Positions 1 to 10,912 of a DNA stretch of 64,000 bases are shown here, piece after piece. Position 1 is the first letter of the stretch, and each line of letters begins with the position of its first letter. The position numbers were made by a program, and so were the translations under genes. Source of the stretch: Aradus depressus (Eukaryota > Arthropoda > Insecta > Hemiptera > Aradidae); contig OY759216.1 of the NCBI GenBank assembly GCA_963662175.1, forward strand, positions 34,365,087-34,429,086, given 5' to 3'. The notes under the pieces were generated by a model, which saw only the letters and a list, made by a program, of their open reading frames with translations, ran no database searches and was not told the DNA's origin.

Positions 1-70
1 AGAAAGTAGAATTTTGGCAAGAAAAGAAATGCCAACCAATATTGGTACTTACATGTGCATTAAGCACGGG

Positions 71-455
71 ATTTTCAACAAATTGACACCAACTGTATAC
101 TTACACTCTGAGCCAAATACTCAAAATTATAAATATAAAAATGTTATAAATACATAAAAATAAAACAAAAGAAAATGAAGTAAATAATTGTACCAAAATG
201 TTGGATGTATATGAAGTAGAAATTGTAGCAAAAAAATAAATTCTTGCTGATCGTATTTACCTATGCCTACCAACTTAATGATAAAGGACCATTTTTGAAG
301 TAATATCCGATTTTCAACAAATTTACGCCAACTTTAAACACTCAGAGCCAAATACTCAAAATTATAAATATAAAAAATTAATAATTACACAAATATAAAA
401 GTTGAAAGAAAATTAAGCAAATAATTGTAGCAACATTTTGGATATATTATATATG
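71..455. repeat. Diverged direct repeat, two copies
   Basis: Two similar AT-rich stretches, about 71-215 and 310-455, both run from a 'ttttcaacaaatt' start through 'gagccaaatactcaaaa' to 'aataattgta'. They are offset by roughly 240 bp and have diverged by substitutions and small indels, which suggests an old tandem duplication. There is no open frame and no family I recognise. Confidence 0.6.
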
Positions 456-2363
456 TTGGATATAATACATAGATTTTTTTTTTTTTATGCCACACCTACG
501 CCTACCACCGTACATAATAGAATAATTAGCTGCAATAATTAATTTAAATATAATTACTTCTTTACACAGATGTATGAACATATTTCCATATTCTAAGAAG
601 ATAAATGCAGCAAATGGCGTTTTTCGTTATCTACAGCTAATGAGGTCCTTTTATCAGCTTTCATAGCAATCGAAACCATAAAATTTATAATTGTAAACAA
701 AATTTAAAACCTATTCTCAGAACTCCAAATGATAAAATTATGAAAAAAGGCGTTATGCAGAGATCAACAGATTCATTGTTGTAAAATTATTGTTAATGAC
801 TTCCTAGTAATTTATTGCCTACTTTTTTTGTTTGTATTTGTTATTGGCCAATTTTAATAAATAAGGTTCAAATATTCATTATATATTTCTTTGAAAACAC
901 AGAGAGAACAGTAGAGGGGCAATCTACTTGAAAGCGTAACAAATTAAGCAAACAAAGCAAAAAAAAAAAGTAAATGGAGACAGGATAAAGTAAAAACCAA
1001 AAAATTATATATAATTTCTGTTGAGCAGCTGAATCAGTGTATACAAGTTTTCAATCCATGTATACAACGGAGAGATTTGCGATAAAAACGAGGTGGCTCT
1101 TCTTGGTTAGCCCATTTTATCAATATTTTTTGATAATGATAATGTTAATAAACGAACCTGTTATTCTACGCATGTTGATTAAGCTGCACAAGTTACTTCA
1201 GTGAAGAATTCTCAGGCAATACTTCAAGTTGTACACTTGACTTCACATAAGTTCGCACAGACGATTCAGAAATATAACTATATAATTAAGCAAACAATCC
1301 GAGGTTAAACGAGGCACAACCCATGTTTTCTTGTTCAAATTAATAAAAAACATGTGTTTGATGTTTGGTAAACAAAGAGGATGAATTCTCAAATTATTTT
1401 TAATGAAACAGCGAAAAGAAAAAGGGAACAGAGTACCGAAGAGTGAATTAGGAGGACAGATTAATAGGAAGTCACTAAAGTAGTGGTCCAAATAAGTAAA
1501 AATGAGTTAACATGGTATAGCACTGGGAGACACAGAGCTATACAGACCCCCGAACAGATGGCAACATACTGAAGAGGAGAAGCACAGCAGCACTGTCTAA
1601 CGGACTACAACTCAACCTCTCCTTTACAATGTTGACCACATTGTGTTCCTTCCCTCGCAGGGGCATAGATAATTTTTGTTTCTGAGCAGTTCAGCCCTGC
1701 CTCATAGAATTTGTCATAATTGTACTTTGGTTTCCCAAGGGCATACAGTATACATACAAGTTATATATAAGTGGGGTATGAAATTAAAGGTATTGAAGCT
1801 CTTAGCATGAAATTGTAGTTTAATAGCCAACATAAATAAAAAATACGGGGAAGTTAAAAAAAATATCTCCAAAAGGAAATAGGCGCAAAAATGTAGAATA
1901 CTTGAAAAAAAAAAGTGTGTCCGTTTGTGTGAACACCAAAGCATCCAATGGACTAAGGTGTTATCCCTTCCCTTTTGAGAGTCCTAAATTCTGCCAACCC
2001 AGCTTTAATGGAGTAAGTATCTTTAACGAATCTTTACAACGCACAAGCTCGTCTTTTCACTGTTTTATTTCCAACCAGAATCGGTTTTTAACGTCACTCG
2101 GTGATTCATTAGAGTCCACACTGTACGGGTGGGATGTGCAACTGATGATGAGACAGTTGCGCAGTGGGAAGATAATGTATTTTATTCCTACGAGAAATCT
2201 CGACCCACAACATCCTTACTATCACATACAAATAATATTCCCTCACTATACTACTTAAATCAACAAGAACAGTGGTGTTTTTATTTTTAGCCACAACATT
2301 GCAATTGTTCCTAATGAAATATCTTCTTAAAAAAACAAAAAATACACAATAACTTTGAAATCA
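456..2363. other. No gene seen; AT-rich non-coding stretch
   Basis: Open frames here are short, AT-driven and lack splice context. The longest (1902-2258, plus) is compositionally unremarkable. Around 2045-2115 the sequence resembles the left arm of the fold-back element at 57021-57187, sharing a 'cactgttttatttcc'-like core, so part of this stretch is probably a decayed mobile-element copy. Confidence 0.5.
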
Positions 2364-2625
2364 GGGGGCCATGGTGGCCGTGCGGGCTAGAGCGTAGGGC
2401 TTTGGTCGCATGGTCTCGCCATGGTGGCCGTGCGGGCTAGAGCGTAGGGCTTTGGTCGCATGGTCTCGCCATGGTTTGCGGGTTCGAATCCCGCCCGGGA
2501 GTGAGTTTTATTTCATATATAAAACTCCCGGGACCATGGATGTCGTAAATAATTAGATAACTCAGTGACATGGCATATATGCTTCGTACATAAAGCCAAA
2601 AAAAAAAAAAAAAAAAAAAAAAAAA
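2364..2625 (+). mobile_element. tRNA-derived SINE, family A, with duplicated 5' end
   Basis: The copy has a tRNA-like head with an A-box-like segment (tggccgtgcgg) and a perfect B box (ggttcgaatcc near 2480). A short unrelated body follows, then a poly-A tail of about 28 A (2598-2625). The first 50 bp of the head occurs twice, identically, at 2370-2419 and 2420-2469, so this copy carries two A-box regions and one B box. Other copies lie at 16274-16482 (minus) and 18039-18241 (plus). Family A is a working label. Confidence 0.85.
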
Positions 2626-2629
2626 CTAG

Positions 2630-2752
2630 CTCGGGACCACCAGAAGAGAGAAGTTATATCTATGAAATGAAACTCCTAGGATTCAAAACCAAGCCCTTGG
2701 TGGGTCCATGCAACCGAAGCCCTACGCTCTAGTTCACACGGCCACCATGGCT
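2630..2752 (-). mobile_element. Partial SINE family A, inverted
   Basis: On the minus strand this reads the family A head (gccatggtggccgtgtgaac...), then a degenerate B-box region and a few body bases. It sits back to back with the poly-A tail of the copy at 2364-2625, so the two form an inverted pair separated by almost nothing. It is diverged and has no poly-A of its own. Confidence 0.7.
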
Positions 2753-2756
2753 TCTA

Positions 2757-3540
2757 AGCCTTTTTTGGAATTCGGAGGTCGGAAAACATTAAATTCCTGT
2801 GAAAATTCAACTTCGAATTTCTGACAGATTCCATAGCTTCCCCTATAATTCTTATACCTGAATACTGTAGTACTTGAGTACTACAATTGGAACTCGGTAC
2901 ACTTTCGCCCAACAATTTCTCGTCGTCCTCCCCCCCTCCTCCTCTTCCCGTTACTGTTCTGTGTTCTGCTTTTGCGCATAGAAATTTTGAAAGGCTCAAG
3001 CTCGTTTGAAGCCGATCCTGACAAGTAGGTTAGTAGGTACATTCAAAATCAAAGATCATCTGATATCACATTTGATACGGTCATTCACTTTCGAAATTTA
3101 ATCGATGGAAAGTTAATTAAAATGTATTCAGAGTGGATACAATTACGGGTAAATTATAAATTAGGTATAATAATTATGTTATTAGTTTATAATAACGCAG
3201 AATTGGGTATTAGAACAGCGACTTTTTACTAATTAAAACAAGAGTTTGACTGGGATGATGACCCTGATAGTCGACGTGCTCATAGTGTAAGCCGTTCATG
3301 GCTCAGGCAACCAATCACCGGACAGATAATTTCCTTTGTTACTTCCCCAGAGTATGCGAAGTACATGGCAAGTTACATAATCAGACAGAATTTTTTTTTC
3401 GGCCCATATACTATAAGGCAATATACTATAAGTAAATTCAAAACATCATAAGGACGGCACCAATTAATTTTTAGCGGAATCGGCCGAAGCGAAGGAGGGG
3501 ATCAGAGGAGGAACTTGACTCAAAAACCCTTTAACATATA
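2757..3540 (-). repeat. Family C repeat fragments
   Basis: Two pieces match the family C repeats described at 22190-22760. One is 2757-2860, with the 'ttggaattcggaggtcgga' and 'cttccccta' blocks. The other is 3425-3535, whose reverse complement carries the 'ccttatgatg...gaattt' part of the ~140-bp unit. The open frame 2754-2999 on the minus strand is repeat-derived and not a gene. Confidence 0.5.
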
Positions 3541-3740
3541 TACGACAGTATAAAGGCGTCTTTAAAAAAAACATATTTTTTGAACCAGGATAAAATTATG
3601 TTAACATTATTTTCAATATTTTATAAAAATTTCTTTTTATTAAAATGTTTGCCATTACAAACCGACACTTGGACGCTAACTCATCTGTTGTTTATAGTGT
3701 GGCCATATGGATAAATAATTTTTAGGTTAGGTTAGGTTTT

Positions 3741-4073
3741 ATGACTCATCCCCGGGCTTTAACAACGAGGTCATATCGCCTACTACCAAAGCGCTCTTTT
3801 GTCAGTCTGGTGGACATGAGCCCGACTCTACTGTGGGAGTACTAAATTTTGCCTACCCTAAATTTTTATTCATCTAAGGTAGGGGTCTTTAACGAGTACC
3901 TGACATCGTACAGGCTCGGGACCATCGCTTAACGTCCCATCCGATGGATGGCGTGCTTAAGTTTATTTGACCTCCAAGATAAAATAAACTAAGGGCCTCG
4001 GTCGGGTTACGAACCCACGTTCTTGAGCTCAGAAGTCAAGCACGCATACCACTGAGCTACCCGCGCCCTCTAC
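3741..4073 (-). mobile_element. tRNA-derived SINE, family B, full length
   Basis: On the minus strand the element starts with a tRNA-like head containing tagctcagtgg (A box) and gggttcgtaaccc (B box). It continues through a conserved ~250-bp body and ends near 3741. The flanking tail is a short run of TTAGGT units (3723-3739, plus strand) instead of poly-A. Ten copies of this family were found in the window. The A and B boxes imply an RNA polymerase III promoter. Confidence 0.85.
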
Positions 4074-4814
4074 GATAATCATTGTTGCTTTTCTACGTTT
4101 TATTTACTTGTAGATTTCAATGAGTCCCCTAGGTTGCTCTCAATATATTTGATATAAAATTAACTAAATTGTTTCGTAAAATGTTTAATGCAAATAGTGT
4201 AGAAATCAAAGCTAACTTCCAGTTGAACTATGCCTACCAGCCACAACGATTATCATTCCCTGGCGAAGGTGACTTTTTGAGGTTAGGATCCAGCAGCGTT
4301 AATGATATTGAACCAATCTGAAAATGACCCCCCCCCCCCCCCCCCCCCCCCCCCAAGTAATTCTATTCAAGCCCCTAGCTTGTGATAGCCTTATCAATAT
4401 CGCATACGAAGCAGGATCCATGGTCAGACCGGGGCAAACACCCGTAAATCAGGAATACACCCCCCTCGCACCCCTTCCTCCCACAATTTATGGGCAGATT
4501 TAAGCCCATTGGCCCTCCGTTAGAGACTATTATTCCGTCGGTACAGTCCCCTTTGAAACGTTTCAGTTAATATATCAGCTAATATGTATATCCCATGTTT
4601 TGGTGGTGTGTCCGAAATCAAATCTGTTTTTGCCTACTTATGCATTTCTATCTTCATATATGTGTACTGTTACGGTTTTAATAGATTTGTCAATTGTCAG
4701 ATAACATGTTCTGAATCTGATTCGGGTTGTTCCAGGTCATATATATAATCTCCTTGCTACGCGATACAATTTAAAAATTATTTTGAAATATTTCCTACAG
4801 AAATGTATTTTACA
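4074..4814. other. No gene seen; contains 27-nt poly-C tract
   Basis: No coding signal. A run of 27 C (4328-4354) is the longest C run in the window. The rest is mixed non-coding sequence. Confidence 0.5.
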
Positions 4815-5390
4815 TTGTTTGAGGCGCTATAACATTTGTCTTATTGAACCTATCTCAAATCTAAGGTCAAATTACCAAATAGAAATTTTATAAGGAACAT
4901 TTGTTGTGAGAATTAGTTTTTCGGTAGGACTAACTGTTTTCGGGTAAATCAAGGAAATGACTGAAAATATGTGTTTCAAAACTACATTTCAAGATGATTT
5001 TCGGCATATATCTCAGAAACTGGACGACCTGTGAAAAATCCTATTTCATAAATAACATTTATTCGAGTTTTCTGTACAATTATTATTTGAAATGAATTTT
5101 GATTAGGTCATAAACATAAGCGGTTTCTCGTAAAATGTATTTAGGCCTCGGAGTAAATTGGTCTCAATTTTCGATTGATTTCGGCCAAAATCTAAACAGA
5201 TCTAAGTTAGCACATGTGACCCCTTCATTCCAAATTTTAAGTTCATAATTACAATCGTTTTTGCGGTAGAGAGTTCACAACTTTCCTATCACATACATAC
5301 ATATGCAGAGAAAGACGTATTCAGAGGAACTTTAAATGTGAAAATCCGTTGAAACTTCCAACTCGGATTTATGAATGATTAAGATATTTC
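4815..5390 (+). repeat. Repeat family D, copy 1
   Basis: About 550 bp matches, base block by base block, the reverse complement of 32775-33335. Shared blocks include the ataacatttgtc/gacaaaagttat pair, gaaacacatatttt and the terminal 'gttgaaacttccaact' region. There is no coding frame. It is an unclassified interspersed repeat, possibly a non-autonomous transposon or a LINE untranslated region. Confidence 0.65.
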
Positions 5391-5406
5391 CTCTTAAGCA
5401 ATTTTT

Positions 5407-5874
5407 AAACAGTTCTGAGACAGGTCGTCACATATGCGAGTGAAACTTGGGTCCTGACTAGGAGGGACGAAGTCTTGCTCAATACGTGGGAGAGGAAGGT
5501 GTTGAGGAAGATATACGGTCCTACTCCAGAGGAGGATAGATGGAGGATAGGGACCAATAGAGAGCTGAGGGACCTGTACAAGAGCCCGGACCTGGTGGCC
5601 TTAGTGAAGCAGGGGAGGCTGCGATGGCTGGGGCATTTACAGAGGATGGAACCAGACAGATTGCCGAGGAGGAAACTGGAGGGACACCCGGGAGGACAAA
5701 GAAGAAGAGGTAGACCCCGCTTACGTTGGCTGGAGGACGACCTCAGAAGAATGGGTGTGAGAACATGAAGACGGGAGGCCAAGGATAGAGAAGAATGGCG
5801 GAAGATCGTTGCGGAGGCCCAGGTTCTACAAGGACCGTAGCGCCAGGGAAAGTAAAGTAAAGTAAGTAAGTAAG
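5407..5874 (+). mobile_element. LINE 3' end: reverse transcriptase C-terminus plus short tandem tail
   Basis: The frame from 5407 reads VVTYASETWVLT, then ERKVLRKIYGP, RLRWLGHLQRM and GRPRLRWLEDDLRRMGV. This order is typical of the C-terminal part of insect non-LTR retrotransposon polyproteins. A TGA at about 5766-5768 stands where the family normally has a Trp. After it the same frame continues (RREAKDREEWRKIVAEAQ) to a TAG near 5840. The 3' end is a short tandem repeat of aaagt/taag units (5850-5874), the kind of tail used by RTE-like elements. Everything upstream of the C-terminus is missing, as in 5'-truncated copies. It is a dead remnant; the clade assignment is tentative. Confidence 0.85.
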
Positions 5875-5888
5875 ATATTGCCTTATAC

Positions 5889-6147
5889 TAGGTTAGGTTT
5901 TATGACTCATGCCCGGGCTTTAACTACGAGGTCATATCGCCTACTACCAGAGCGCTCTTTCGTCACTCTGGTGGACATGAGCCCGACTCTACTGTGGGAG
6001 TCCTAAATTTTGCCTACTCTAAATTTTCATTTACCTAGAGTAGGGGTCTTTAACGAGTACCTGACATCGTACAGGCTCGGGACCATCGCTTAACGTCCCA
6101 TCCGAAGGACGGCGCGCTTAAGTTTAATTTACCTCCCAGATAAAATA
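5889..6147 (-). mobile_element. SINE family B, head missing
   Basis: The body of family B (ttatgactcatgcccgggc through ccatccgaaggacgg) ends at the ttacctcccagataaaat block. The tRNA-like head is absent, so the copy is 5'-truncated. It lies directly downstream of the LINE fragment ending at 5874. Confidence 0.8.
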
Positions 6148-7124
6148 TCCTTATACTATAGGTATAAGAAAATAATATATCAATAGATTGATATTTTGCG
6201 TGTTGATATTATTGCTTCTTAGTTCATAGTGTATAATGCCAACCCCACCTTTCGGGAAAATACCTATCATAAGGACCAAACAATCTAATACACTATAGAT
6301 TGAAGTTAAATTACTTACAACAGTACGTTTTGGAAACCGTCTCATATTGAGTAGTATATCAGTAGCATTGAGCTGTAAACTATACTAAGGTATTACTGCA
6401 ACAGAAATATACTGGGTATCTATGACGGTTCATTGCTATTATTCTCCCAGGTTGGCCTTACTTATGTTTAACAATTGCCCTCTAATCGTTCCTCCACGAG
6501 TCGCATATTAAGTAGACAATCTTGAATAGGTAATAAATATTCACATACCACCTATCTAAATACTATTCAAAGAGTTCTGATTATGGTGATGTAATGGAGA
6601 TCGCATCAAAACGACCTTCAACAATACAATGTTTTAGTATCTCCAAGGAGAAAAAAATTTCGGAAATTGACAAAATAATGTAAAGACAAGATAATATAGT
6701 TGAATTGAAATGTTATACTAGATTTTCATCCTTGTTTTCATAATTTTTATAATTACAAAATTGACTATTCTGGACATGATAATTTCCGAAATTTTATAAA
6801 CCAAAGAAGACAAAAACAAAACGAAACTTTTTGTTTGGACCCGTCAATTTGTGATTTACGAACTAACCGTATACAAATGTTTATGTTGGAGGAAATTTTT
6901 TATTTGATAACAGATTGTTTTTCTGATTGTTCAAAAAGAAAAAAACATTACTATCGGGTAAAAGTTGTGTTTCATCTATAAAAGTTTTAGTACATACTAA
7001 GCTTTCATTTTTATTTTCTTGTCACAGTTTCCCCACCAACATCCTATCAGTTCTAGGTTAATAATTTTTGCTTATTATTATGAATTTTATTAGTTATTTA
7101 CTATTTATTACTATTTAACTTACT
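6148..7124. other. No gene seen
   Basis: AT-rich sequence with scattered stop codons in all frames. I saw no repeat family I could match elsewhere in the window. Confidence 0.5.
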
Positions 7125-7131
7125 GATATAT

Positions 7132-7205
<74 letters not shown>

Positions 7206-7206
7206 T
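7125..7206. repeat. AT dinucleotide microsatellite
   Basis: A nearly uninterrupted run of alternating A and T (about 80 bp), broken by a few extra A or C bases. Confidence 0.95.
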
Positions 7207-7738
7207 TACAGTTAGAATACAAATACATATTAGATGAATAATAATAGTTATAGAAATGTAAATGAATATAAAATTCCTAATATTAATGAATAAATAAAAG
7301 TCTTCTTTCACGACAATATTACACGTTCTATCCTTAGGCCCCCCAAAAAAATATAGAGAAACAAATAAAATAAACATAAAAATTATATACATATATAGCA
7401 GCAATCCACACAATTCCCGATTAACTGACGTAATGGTGAAGACGGATACCAGAGATAAAACAAAAGATTAACCCAAAGACTAATGTCAAATTGGAGTTTT
7501 TTTTTTTTATGTATATTAATGAGGTAAAAATCTTATGACTAGGAGGACTCTTGGAATGCTGGGCTGAGAAATATCCCATTGTTAATGGAAACTTACTCTT
7601 AATGGAATGTTACTTCACTTTTTTCTCTCCCCGCATTCTTCTCTTCCTGTTAGGTGGAAACTAGTCTCGCTAATCTTCATCAGATAATTACGCCATTCAT
7701 TCTTTCATTTATTGTAATGGTAATTTTATACATTTTAA

Positions 7739-8006
7739 ATTAAAAATGTTTGCGGAGGACTTTATTTGCATGAGATTGTTTCCTTCAACTATCTTTTTGA
7801 TTTAAAAAATGTTCATCAACAAAAAAATACCCCGGTTAAGCTGCAATACGCTGCTGGATCCTCCACCGGAAATTGGGTGGAAAGTCCCTATGCCTTGGTG
7901 AGTGTGTTAAAGTTAAGGTGTATTTTCCAAGTGTTCATATCTAATCTGATAATGATATTTCAGGCAGGGATCAGAGAAGAAAGTTGATTGGTACAATATA
8001 AGATGA
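7739..8006 (+). CDS. Possible two-exon 3' end of an unidentified gene
   Basis: An open frame runs from 7739 to a good donor (gccttg|gtgagt, exon end 7897). After a 70-bp intron an acceptor (caggcag, exon start 7968) keeps phase 0 and continues 12 residues (GSEKKVDWYNIR) to a TGA at 8004-8006. The segment before the donor contains VKLQYAAGSSTGNWVESPY, which looks more like protein than the surrounding AT-rich frames. No upstream exon or start codon was found and I do not recognise the family. It may be the last part of a gene lying to the left, a decayed gene, or chance. Confidence 0.2.
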
Positions 8007-8114
8007 GCTAATATCATTTACTATTTCGCTGATTTACGCAAAAAAGCTAATTTTTAGTTGCAGTATTTTTTTATGTATTTTGATCTAAGTTCAACGTCCA
8101 TGTTTTAAACTAAG

Positions 8115-8347
8115 ATGAAGCGTGGTCAAATAAGTGTTGTAGAAAAAGGTGGAAGTGGGTTAACGAATGCCATAAATCAAAACCCTAATAACTCCGGAAG
8201 CAATGAAGGTATTTACTTCGTTTATGTCAGTGTTTAAACGTACTTAAGTAATGAAAATAATAATTTCCAGTGAAAAAAAAACGAAGGGCCTATAGGGGAG
8301 AGCGGAATCACAAAATCTATTCGCAGCTCTTTCATTATCTACCATAA
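8115..8347 (+). CDS. Possible small two-exon gene, 56 aa, hypothetical
   Basis: An ATG at 8115 opens a frame beginning MKRGQISVVEKGGSGL. It reaches a donor (gaag|gtattt, exon end 8208), and a 62-bp intron ends in tttccag. The second exon (8271-8347) continues in phase with KKKRRAYRGERNHKIY and stops at 8345-8347. The product would be basic and 56 residues long. The KKKRR...IYSQLFHYLP part has the spacing of the first helix of histone H2B (Y-x2-L-x4-P). The match rests on very few residues and the rest of a histone fold is absent. The start lies 108 bp after the putative exon ending at 8006, so the two could belong together. Function unknown. Confidence 0.25.
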
Positions 8348-8590
8348 GCGCACGGTTCATCTCCTCAAAACCTGATCACTGACACATATTAACATCTTTT
8401 CTACATTGAACATTATTTTTGACTCTATATGAGAGACATCCTGGCTAACTTATAAAGCTATCTCAAACAGCACATAATTTTGCGTTTGTGAAGTGATAGT
8501 TTTTCACCTGAGGAAAATTTACGAGTAAGTATAAATTACTGCTATTGATTCAATATGAAGATGGCTGATGTAGTGGCAAGTTATTATTTC

Positions 8591-8661
8591 ACAGGTTATA
8601 TATAATATAATATAAATATAATTTTTATTATATATAACCTGTAGGTTATATATAATAAAAA
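8591..8661. repeat. Perfect 17-bp inverted repeat plus third arm copy
   Basis: The arm acaggttatatataata (8591-8607) is exactly repeated inverted at 8626-8642. A further direct copy of the same arm (aggttatatataata) starts at 8643. The structure could fold as a hairpin with an 18-nt loop and an alternative partner. Confidence 0.8.
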
Positions 8662-9837
8662 TGGAGTTTAACCTCTCACATCATTATTTGCTAGCCGGCT
8701 CATGATGATGAAGGTAATCTCCAAAGCGGGCAAGCATTAAATAATAATAAAATCTGAGAGAGGTCAGGCTATATTTTTATTTTGCAAACTGTGGGAAGGG
8801 GGGGGGGAGTAAAAAACTATTCAATTACATTCAAAGGGGTTTTTAACGAAAACAGGAAAATGAATTTAATAGTGGATAGTATGGACATTCTCTGTCTGTC
8901 GATACTTCGAGTTAATCCCATCTAGGAACATCTCTCACTAGAGCTACCCTGAGGAGCTCTCCATATGTCTTCCTAAGCCCCAAGCCTCCTATACTTAAGC
9001 CACTACTTAGTACCCTGATATCCGACCCTGGCTAGGCCCCTTCTAAGTACCATTACCATGGGACAACTTTACCACTCAGTCCCACGTTTTTTCTGTTATT
9101 TTTCTGTTTTCTTTTTTCCCCTTTCTCCATATTCTTAACATAGGGAGAATTATGTAATCATGACACAATTCCAAATTGGCTATTCAAGTTTTAAAAAAAA
9201 GGTTTTAGGGTCTTAGGTTTAAAATGAGACCATTTCTGGATAATGGACATATGTGTAATAATATTAATTTCCATTAAACCATAACATGGTATTATGATAC
9301 GTCATAAGAATGTAAACATTAAGATAGCTTATACATTAGATACATAAACAGCTATTAACTTTTAGAGTCTGACACACATGTGATTAGTAATAACAATACT
9401 ATTCCTTCTTCTAAACTAATGGATCTATTTTGACAAAATTTGGTTTATTGTACTATGGTGCAAACCTGACCTGAGCCAGCAACTCTCAAAGAAAACGCTT
9501 GAGCGGTTTGAAAATTGCGCTTCTACTTACATCTTGAAAATTGAATTTTAATTATTTAGCATAAATTATCTCAGTTAGAATTGGACTAATAAAATGTTGA
9601 TTTGTTGTAGCTTAGATGTTTTAGATTGCATTCAATTTTATATAACGTATAATATCTGTCTGCTTAATAACGTTAAGTTAGATAGTTTTAGAAATAAGGT
9701 AAGATTTTAATGATTACGAGGCCGTAGATATGGGTGTGTCATTTCACCTCCCCCTGGCATGAATAAAAATTTCGTATGCGGAATCCCAGGCAATTCCAGA
9801 TAAGCTGAAATTTGTCCAGCTGTTCAGCTGATTATTG
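8662..9837. other. No gene seen
   Basis: No supported coding frame. A short G run occurs near 8799-8808. Around 9420-9530 there is wording common in arthropod interspersed repeats, but I cannot define an element. Confidence 0.45.
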
Positions 9838-10475
9838 TTGTCTATATTTGAACCTATATTATAAGGATACTATATGTGTAATTTTATGAGAACGTTCAAC
9901 CATTTTATTTTTTGGCTCCAGTTTACAGAAGCCACTTGGCCTATGTTTGAATGGAGATTATAAGAATACTAAATATGAAATTTCTTAAGAATTAAGATCA
10001 ACCGTTATAATAACCTGTGCAAATTGTTGCCATATGACCTATATTTGAACTGGGATTATAAAGAAGCTACTTATGAAATTTCATGGGAATCCAATGAATC
10101 GTTAAAGCATTCATTTTGTGCTTTTGTTCCTCCCCATAACCACTCTTCCCGCTAAACATTTTTAGATGCCTCATCATGGCCTATGTTTCAACTGGGCTCA
10201 TGTGGATGCAAGTAGAGAAATTTCATGAGAATCCGATAAACTGTTAAATAATCAGCACTCATTTTTTTTTCGCCCCCTAAAATTTTCAGATACCACATGG
10301 CCTATGTTTCAATAGGGCTGAAAAGGATAGTGCATATGAAATTTCTATCACTTTCATTTTTGGCCCCGCCCATCACCTGAATCCGCGGTCAGAATGATCT
10401 GACGCCAAGTATCTTATTACTCAATCGGGCTTATTAGGATGGTAGATATGAAATTTCATTACAGCCGTTCCAAAA
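9838..10475 (+). repeat. Diverged tandem-like repeat (family E), about six units
   Basis: The phrase 'ggcctatgttt' (or tatattt) followed by 'actgg..ttataaggat' and 'tatgaaatttcatg' recurs roughly every 90-150 bp, near 9850, 9940, 10030, 10180, 10300 and 10425. Unit length varies because of indels. A similar single unit is seen near 54240-54310. The units have no coding frame. Confidence 0.6.
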
Positions 10476-10659
10476 TCTTTTTTCGCCAAGTTGGCACAAA
10501 CATCTGAACAGACAAAATTACAGATTTACATTTACGACTATAAAGTAGATACTGATAGTGGACAAATAACGCCACCAGAATGCGTCAATTGCTTCAGTTT
10601 CTTAATAATCCTAAATAACATAATTTCCTATATCTTTATCTATTTCCAATTATTTATAG

Positions 10660-10912
10660 TTAGTTATTGTGACTCACACCTGGGCTATAACTACGAGGGT
10701 ATATCGCTTATTACCAAACCGCTTTTATGTCGCTCAGGTGGATATGAGCCCAACTATACTATGGGAATCTTAAATTTTGTCTACCTAGGTTTATTCACTT
10801 TAACGAATTCCTGAAATCGCACAGGCTCGGGATCATCGCTTAACGTCCCATCCGAAGGATGTCGTGCTCAAGGTGTTTTCACTTCCCAGATAAAAAACCT
10901 AAGGGCCTCGGC
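10660..10912 (-). mobile_element. SINE family B, head missing
   Basis: Family B body from gtgactcacacctgggc through ccatccgaaggatg to the cccagataaaaaacc and aagggcctcgg blocks. It is truncated before the tRNA-like head. The open frame 10491-10814 overlaps it and is not a gene. Confidence 0.8.

Noticed and set aside
1902..2258. 118-codon open frame
   Set aside because: No splice sites, promoter or recognisable domain, and part of it overlaps a decayed fold-back repeat arm.
3718..3739. Interstitial telomeric array (TTAGG)n
   Set aside because: Only about three units and directly at the end of a SINE B copy; better explained as the SINE tail.
10491..10814. 107-codon open frame
   Set aside because: Its second half is SINE family B body read in one frame; no independent coding evidence.
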